In this document: positions 61,567 through 64,000 of the stretch, piece after piece | Layout: every line of letters begins with the position of its first letter | Numbering within the stretch: the first letter of the stretch is position 1 | From: Oscillospiraceae bacterium | GTDB lineage: Bacteria; Bacillota; Clostridia; Oscillospirales; Acutalibacteraceae | NCBI GenBank assembly: GCA_015066625.1 | Contig: SVOC01000001.1 | Span: 186,001-250,000, forward strand | Direction of reading: 5' to 3' | DNA: 64,000 bases | The notes under the pieces: generated by a model | Databases searched by the model: none | What the model saw: only the letters and a program-made list of their open reading frames with translations | What the model was told of the DNA's origin: nothing | Translations under genes and position numbers: made by a program

Positions 61567-62054
61567 AGGATTTACTGAAAAGCTTTATTTATGCGTTCAG
61601 AGGCATAGGGTATTGCATATGCAATGAACGGAATATGCGAATTCACCTTTGCTTTACGGCGTATATGTTCGGTTTTCTTACCGTTCACGATTTTTTTGAA
61701 GTCGACAAAGGTCAGCTTGCGGTGCTTATAGGTCTCTGCGCCTTGGTTATGGCGCTTGAAGCTGTCAACACCGCCGTAGAAAAGGCGGTTGACCTTGAAA
61801 CCAAAGAAATAAATGAGCTTGCGAGAATTTCAAAGGATGCGGCGGCAGGTGCCGTTCTTATTGCGGCTATAGGCTCTGTTGCGGCAGGTATTGCAATTCT
61901 CAATCAGCCCGAAGCATTTGCAAAGATGTTTGAATACTACAAAGAAAATATCCCCGTTTTAATCGGTTTTGTTATCAGTTTTATCGCAAGCCTTGTGTTT
62001 GTATTTGCAGGACCGAAAGGAATAAAGAATTTCTTTAAAAATCACGTTAAATGA
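61563..62054 (+). CDS. dgkA: Diacylglycerol/undecaprenol kinase
   Basis: A small membrane kinase, 163 residues. The DgkA motif EAVNTAVEKAVDL (about 67-79) and KDAAAGAVL (about 92-100) are present with three or more helices. In Firmicutes these enzymes phosphorylate undecaprenol. The C-terminus (about 125-150) has one more helix than usual, ending FAGPKG. Translationally coupled to ybeY. Confidence 0.93.
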   Translation: MKDLLKSFIYAFRGIGYCICNERNMRIHLCFTAYMFGFLTVHDFFEVDKGQLAVLIGLCALVMALEAVNTAVEKAVDLETKEINELARISKDAAAGAVLIAAIGSVAAGIAILNQPEAFAKMFEYYKENIPVLIGFVISFIASLVFVFAGPKGIKNFFKNHVK

Positions 62055-62064
62055 GGAAATTGAA

Positions 62065-62952
62065 ATGACGAAAACCGCATTTGTTGCAATAGTGGGCTGC
62101 CCCAATGTGGGCAAATCCTCCCTTCTTAACAGAATGCTGGGTCAGAAGGTTGCCATTGTAACCCAGAAACCCCAGACAACACGCACAAGGATTATGGGCG
62201 TGCTTACTTTGGGCGAAACTCAGCTCGTTTTTACGGATACACCCGGTTATCACAGACCCAAAACTAAATTGGGCGAAAAAATGATAAAGGCTGTGGGCGA
62301 CGGCATAGCAGGTGTGGATGCCTGCCTTTTTGTGACGGAGCCTGAGGGAGATATCAAGGACACGGAGCTTGAGCTTTTAAAGCGACTTAAAGCCGAAAAA
62401 GCACCGGTTGTGCTTGCAATCAACAAAACCGATACCGTAAAACAAAAAGAGCTTATGATGGAAAAAATCATAAAGCTTACCAATGAATTTGATTTTGAGG
62501 CGGTTGTGCCCGTCAGTGCTCTTAAAAACGAGAATGTTGACCTTATCATTGAGGAGCTTAAAAAGCTTACCTACGAATCGGTCCATTTCTTCCCCGACGA
62601 TACACTTACCGACCAGCCCGAAAGAGTGCTTGCAGGCGAGATAATCAGAGAAAAAATGCTGCTTCTTCTCGATAAGGAAGTGCCCCACGGCGTTGCGGTC
62701 AGCATTGAAAAAATGCGTGAAAGACCCACGGGCGGTATTATGGATGTTGAAGCGATTATATATTGCGAAAAGGATACTCACAAGGGAATCATTATCGGCA
62801 AAAAGGGAGATATGTTAAAACGTATTTCCTCAAAAGCGAGAGTTGATATGGAAAATTTCTTCCAGTGCAAAATCAACCTTCAGTGCTGGGTCAAGGTCAA
62901 GGAAGGCTGGCGCAACAGAGAGGGAATTATTCACAATTTCGGCTTGGACTAA
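62065..62952 (+). CDS. era: GTPase Era
   Basis: Essential GTPase that binds the 3' end of 16S rRNA. G1 GCPNVGKSS (about 10-18), G2 in TTRTRIMG, G3 DTPGYH, G4 NKTD (about 122-125) and a C-terminal KH domain with GKKGDMLK. 295 residues. Confidence 0.98.
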   Translation: MTKTAFVAIVGCPNVGKSSLLNRMLGQKVAIVTQKPQTTRTRIMGVLTLGETQLVFTDTPGYHRPKTKLGEKMIKAVGDGIAGVDACLFVTEPEGDIKDTELELLKRLKAEKAPVVLAINKTDTVKQKELMMEKIIKLTNEFDFEAVVPVSALKNENVDLIIEELKKLTYESVHFFPDDTLTDQPERVLAGEIIREKMLLLLDKEVPHGVAVSIEKMRERPTGGIMDVEAIIYCEKDTHKGIIIGKKGDMLKRISSKARVDMENFFQCKINLQCWVKVKEGWRNREGIIHNFGLD

Positions 62953-63013
62953 AAATATTTTCCTTTCATAAACCCCGTGAAACAACTCAAATTATTAACG
63001 GGAGATGATATGA

Positions 63014-63169
63014 ATGGAAAAAGAAAAAGCGTGGAAAAAGTTTATGCAAACCGGCTCGGTTGCCGATTATCTTGAATTCAGAGGCTGTGTGAACAGCACG
63101 GCAGGAGTTAAAAATGAGAATGTCTACCGACGCTCTGGTGCTCAAAGTAACCGATACGGGGGAAAGTGA
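63014..63169 (+). CDS. YqzL-like small protein
   Basis: Fifty-one residues. The N-terminus EKAWKKFMQTGSVADYLEFRG fits the YqzL family pattern (W-K-x-F-x-x-T-G-x-x-x-x-Y-L), and the position between era and recO is that of yqzL in Bacillus. GGAG lies nine bases before the ATG at 63014. The end overlaps recO by 56 bp in another frame. The C-terminal half, which overlaps recO, looks non-conserved. Function unknown. Confidence 0.65.
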   Translation: MEKEKAWKKFMQTGSVADYLEFRGCVNSTAGVKNENVYRRSGAQSNRYGGK

Positions 63170-63839
63170 CCGCCTGGTTACGCTTCTTACCTCCGAATAC
63201 GGTGTGCTCAGAGCCTTTGCCAACAGAGCGAAAAAGATAAACAGTAAAATGCACGGTGCAACCCAGTCCCTTTGTTACGGCGATTTTTCGGTGTATAAAA
63301 GCAGGGACAGCTACATAGTTGACGATGCGGTTGCAAAGGAAGTTTTTTTCGGGCTTCGGGGAGATATTGAAAAGCTTGCCCTTGCCCAGTATTTTTGCTC
63401 CCTTGCTTCGGAGCTTGTACCCGAAATGGAGCCTGCAAGGGATTATCTCAGAGTTATTCTCAATTCCATGCATTTTCTTGAAAAAAGCAAACGCTCCAAC
63501 GATTTTCTGAAAGCGGTCACGGAGCTTAAATTCATGGTTTTCTCGGGCTTTATGCCTGACCTTACCGCCTGCCCTCATTGCGGCGAAACAGACGGTGATA
63601 TGATATTCAGTATTGCAGACGGCTGTATTTACTGCAAAAGCAGCGCCAGAAGCGGTGAAAGGATAAATTCTACCGTTCTTGCGGCTATGCGGCATGTATG
63701 CGCAAGTCCCATAGAGAAAATATATTCGTTTTCTCTGCCAACCACGGATGAAAAGCGTTTCGCTCAGGTTTGTGAAAGATTCCTGCTTTCACAGACGGGC
63801 AAAAGATTCAAAACGCTTGAATTTTATAAATCTCTATAA
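63114..63839 (+). CDS. recO: DNA repair protein RecO
   Basis: Loads RecA with RecF/RecR. The N-terminal OB fold starts with ALVLKVTDTGESDRLVTLLT, and a zinc ribbon CPHCGE (about 162-167) with later Cys (YCKSSAR) follows. 241 residues. GCAGGAG precedes the ATG at 63114; an ATG two codons later is possible. Confidence 0.95.
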   Translation: MRMSTDALVLKVTDTGESDRLVTLLTSEYGVLRAFANRAKKINSKMHGATQSLCYGDFSVYKSRDSYIVDDAVAKEVFFGLRGDIEKLALAQYFCSLASELVPEMEPARDYLRVILNSMHFLEKSKRSNDFLKAVTELKFMVFSGFMPDLTACPHCGETDGDMIFSIADGCIYCKSSARSGERINSTVLAAMRHVCASPIEKIYSFSLPTTDEKRFAQVCERFLLSQTGKRFKTLEFYKSL

Positions 63840-63854
63840 GAAAGGGTCTAAAAA

Positions 63855-64000
63855 ATGAAACAAGGATTTTTACACAAGCTGTTCGGAACAACTCCGGGCA
63901 AGGGCGTACAGCCCAGAGAGGCTATCGCTTACAGCGTTACCGGTATCGGTCAGAATTTTATCTGTACCATTATCGGCTCTTACATAACCGTATTTATGAC
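63855..64000 (+). CDS. Transporter, N-terminal fragment (MFS/GPH sugar symporter-like)
   Basis: Only the first 48 residues are in the window. GVQPREAIAYSVTGIGQNF followed by a hydrophobic helix resembles the start of sugar:cation symporters of the GPH family (in which GxxxRExxAYxxG is common). A weak GGGTCT site lies before the ATG. The remainder lies beyond the window. Confidence 0.6.
   Translation, partial: MKQGFLHKLFGTTPGKGVQPREAIAYSVTGIGQNFICTIIGSYITVFM

Noticed and set aside
1..64000. CRISPR arrays, insertion sequences, prophage or replication origin
   Set aside because: No regularly spaced repeats, transposase, integrase, phage structural gene or DnaA-box cluster was seen.

Overview
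This 64 kb window looks like chromosomal DNA of a low-to-mid-GC, single-membrane Clostridia member, most likely an uncultured gut Oscillospirales/Ruminococcaceae-type anaerobe. This is inferred from Firmicutes gene orders (phoH-ybeY-dgkA-era-yqzL-recO, lon-engB, rplU-prp-rpmA with the Prp-cleaved L27 extension, trmK-nif3, uvrB-uvrA under a GAAC-N4-GTTC LexA box), from strong GGAGG-type ribosome binding sites with frequent TTG starts, from a Tad pilus locus without a secretin, and from glycan-degrading enzymes. No species can be named from the sequence alone.

Layout. 1-5.9 kb: 3' part of a GH38 alpha-mannosidase-like enzyme, a lipoprotein polysaccharide deacetylase with an SH3 domain, an LCP-family cell-wall ligase and a ZIP metal transporter. 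5.9-12 kb: a membrane-anchored TIR protein behind a ChbG/YdjC deacetylase, sfsA, an AraC regulator, a phosphohexomutase and an aquaporin. 12-15 kb: purC, tRNA-Thr and tRNA-Ser, then an AT-rich stretch with one B12-type radical SAM gene that ends in what looks like a decayed copy of the tRNA-Ser 3' end. 15-21.4 kb: GH78 alpha-rhamnosidase, LMW phosphatase, GDPD, a Thr-rich lipoprotein, a frameshifted exported protein and an alpha/beta hydrolase. 21.4-25 kb: tRNA-Met and tRNA-Glu, then a compact three-gene adenylation / condensation-like / carrier-protein operon. 25-27 kb: Gfo/Idh/MocA oxidoreductase and a shikimate-kinase-like gene.

27.1-37.4 kb holds one long Tad/Flp pilus operon: prepilin peptidase, two near-identical Flp pilins, TadE, CpaB, TadZ, TadA, TadB, TadC, a DUF192 protein, a DivIVA-like coiled-coil protein, and a large TadG-like protein carrying a repetitive beta-solenoid-like region. 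37.4-48.5 kb is housekeeping: HAD phosphatase, lon, engB, lysA, the M16 pair yfmF/yfmH, lgt, folD, a PspC protein, and rplU-prp-rpmA behind a leader RNA. 48.5-53.8 kb is the LexA-boxed uvrBA operon (minus strand) with a small unknown gene after it. 54-56 kb carries rmlA/rmlC and a DUF378 protein. 55.8-60 kb is a minus-strand operon DUF1858-trmK-nif3-rqcH-methyltransferase. 60-64 kb is the phoH-ybeY-dgkA-era-yqzL-recO operon and the start of a transporter.

The most promising material for new biology is the discrete A-C-T (adenylation/condensation/carrier) operon, the hairpin and promoter arrangement that separates it from the next gene, the TIR-TM-exodomain protein, and the Tad operon with its unusual extra members. 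All promoter calls come from matching -35/-10 elements by eye, and none is experimentally supported here.
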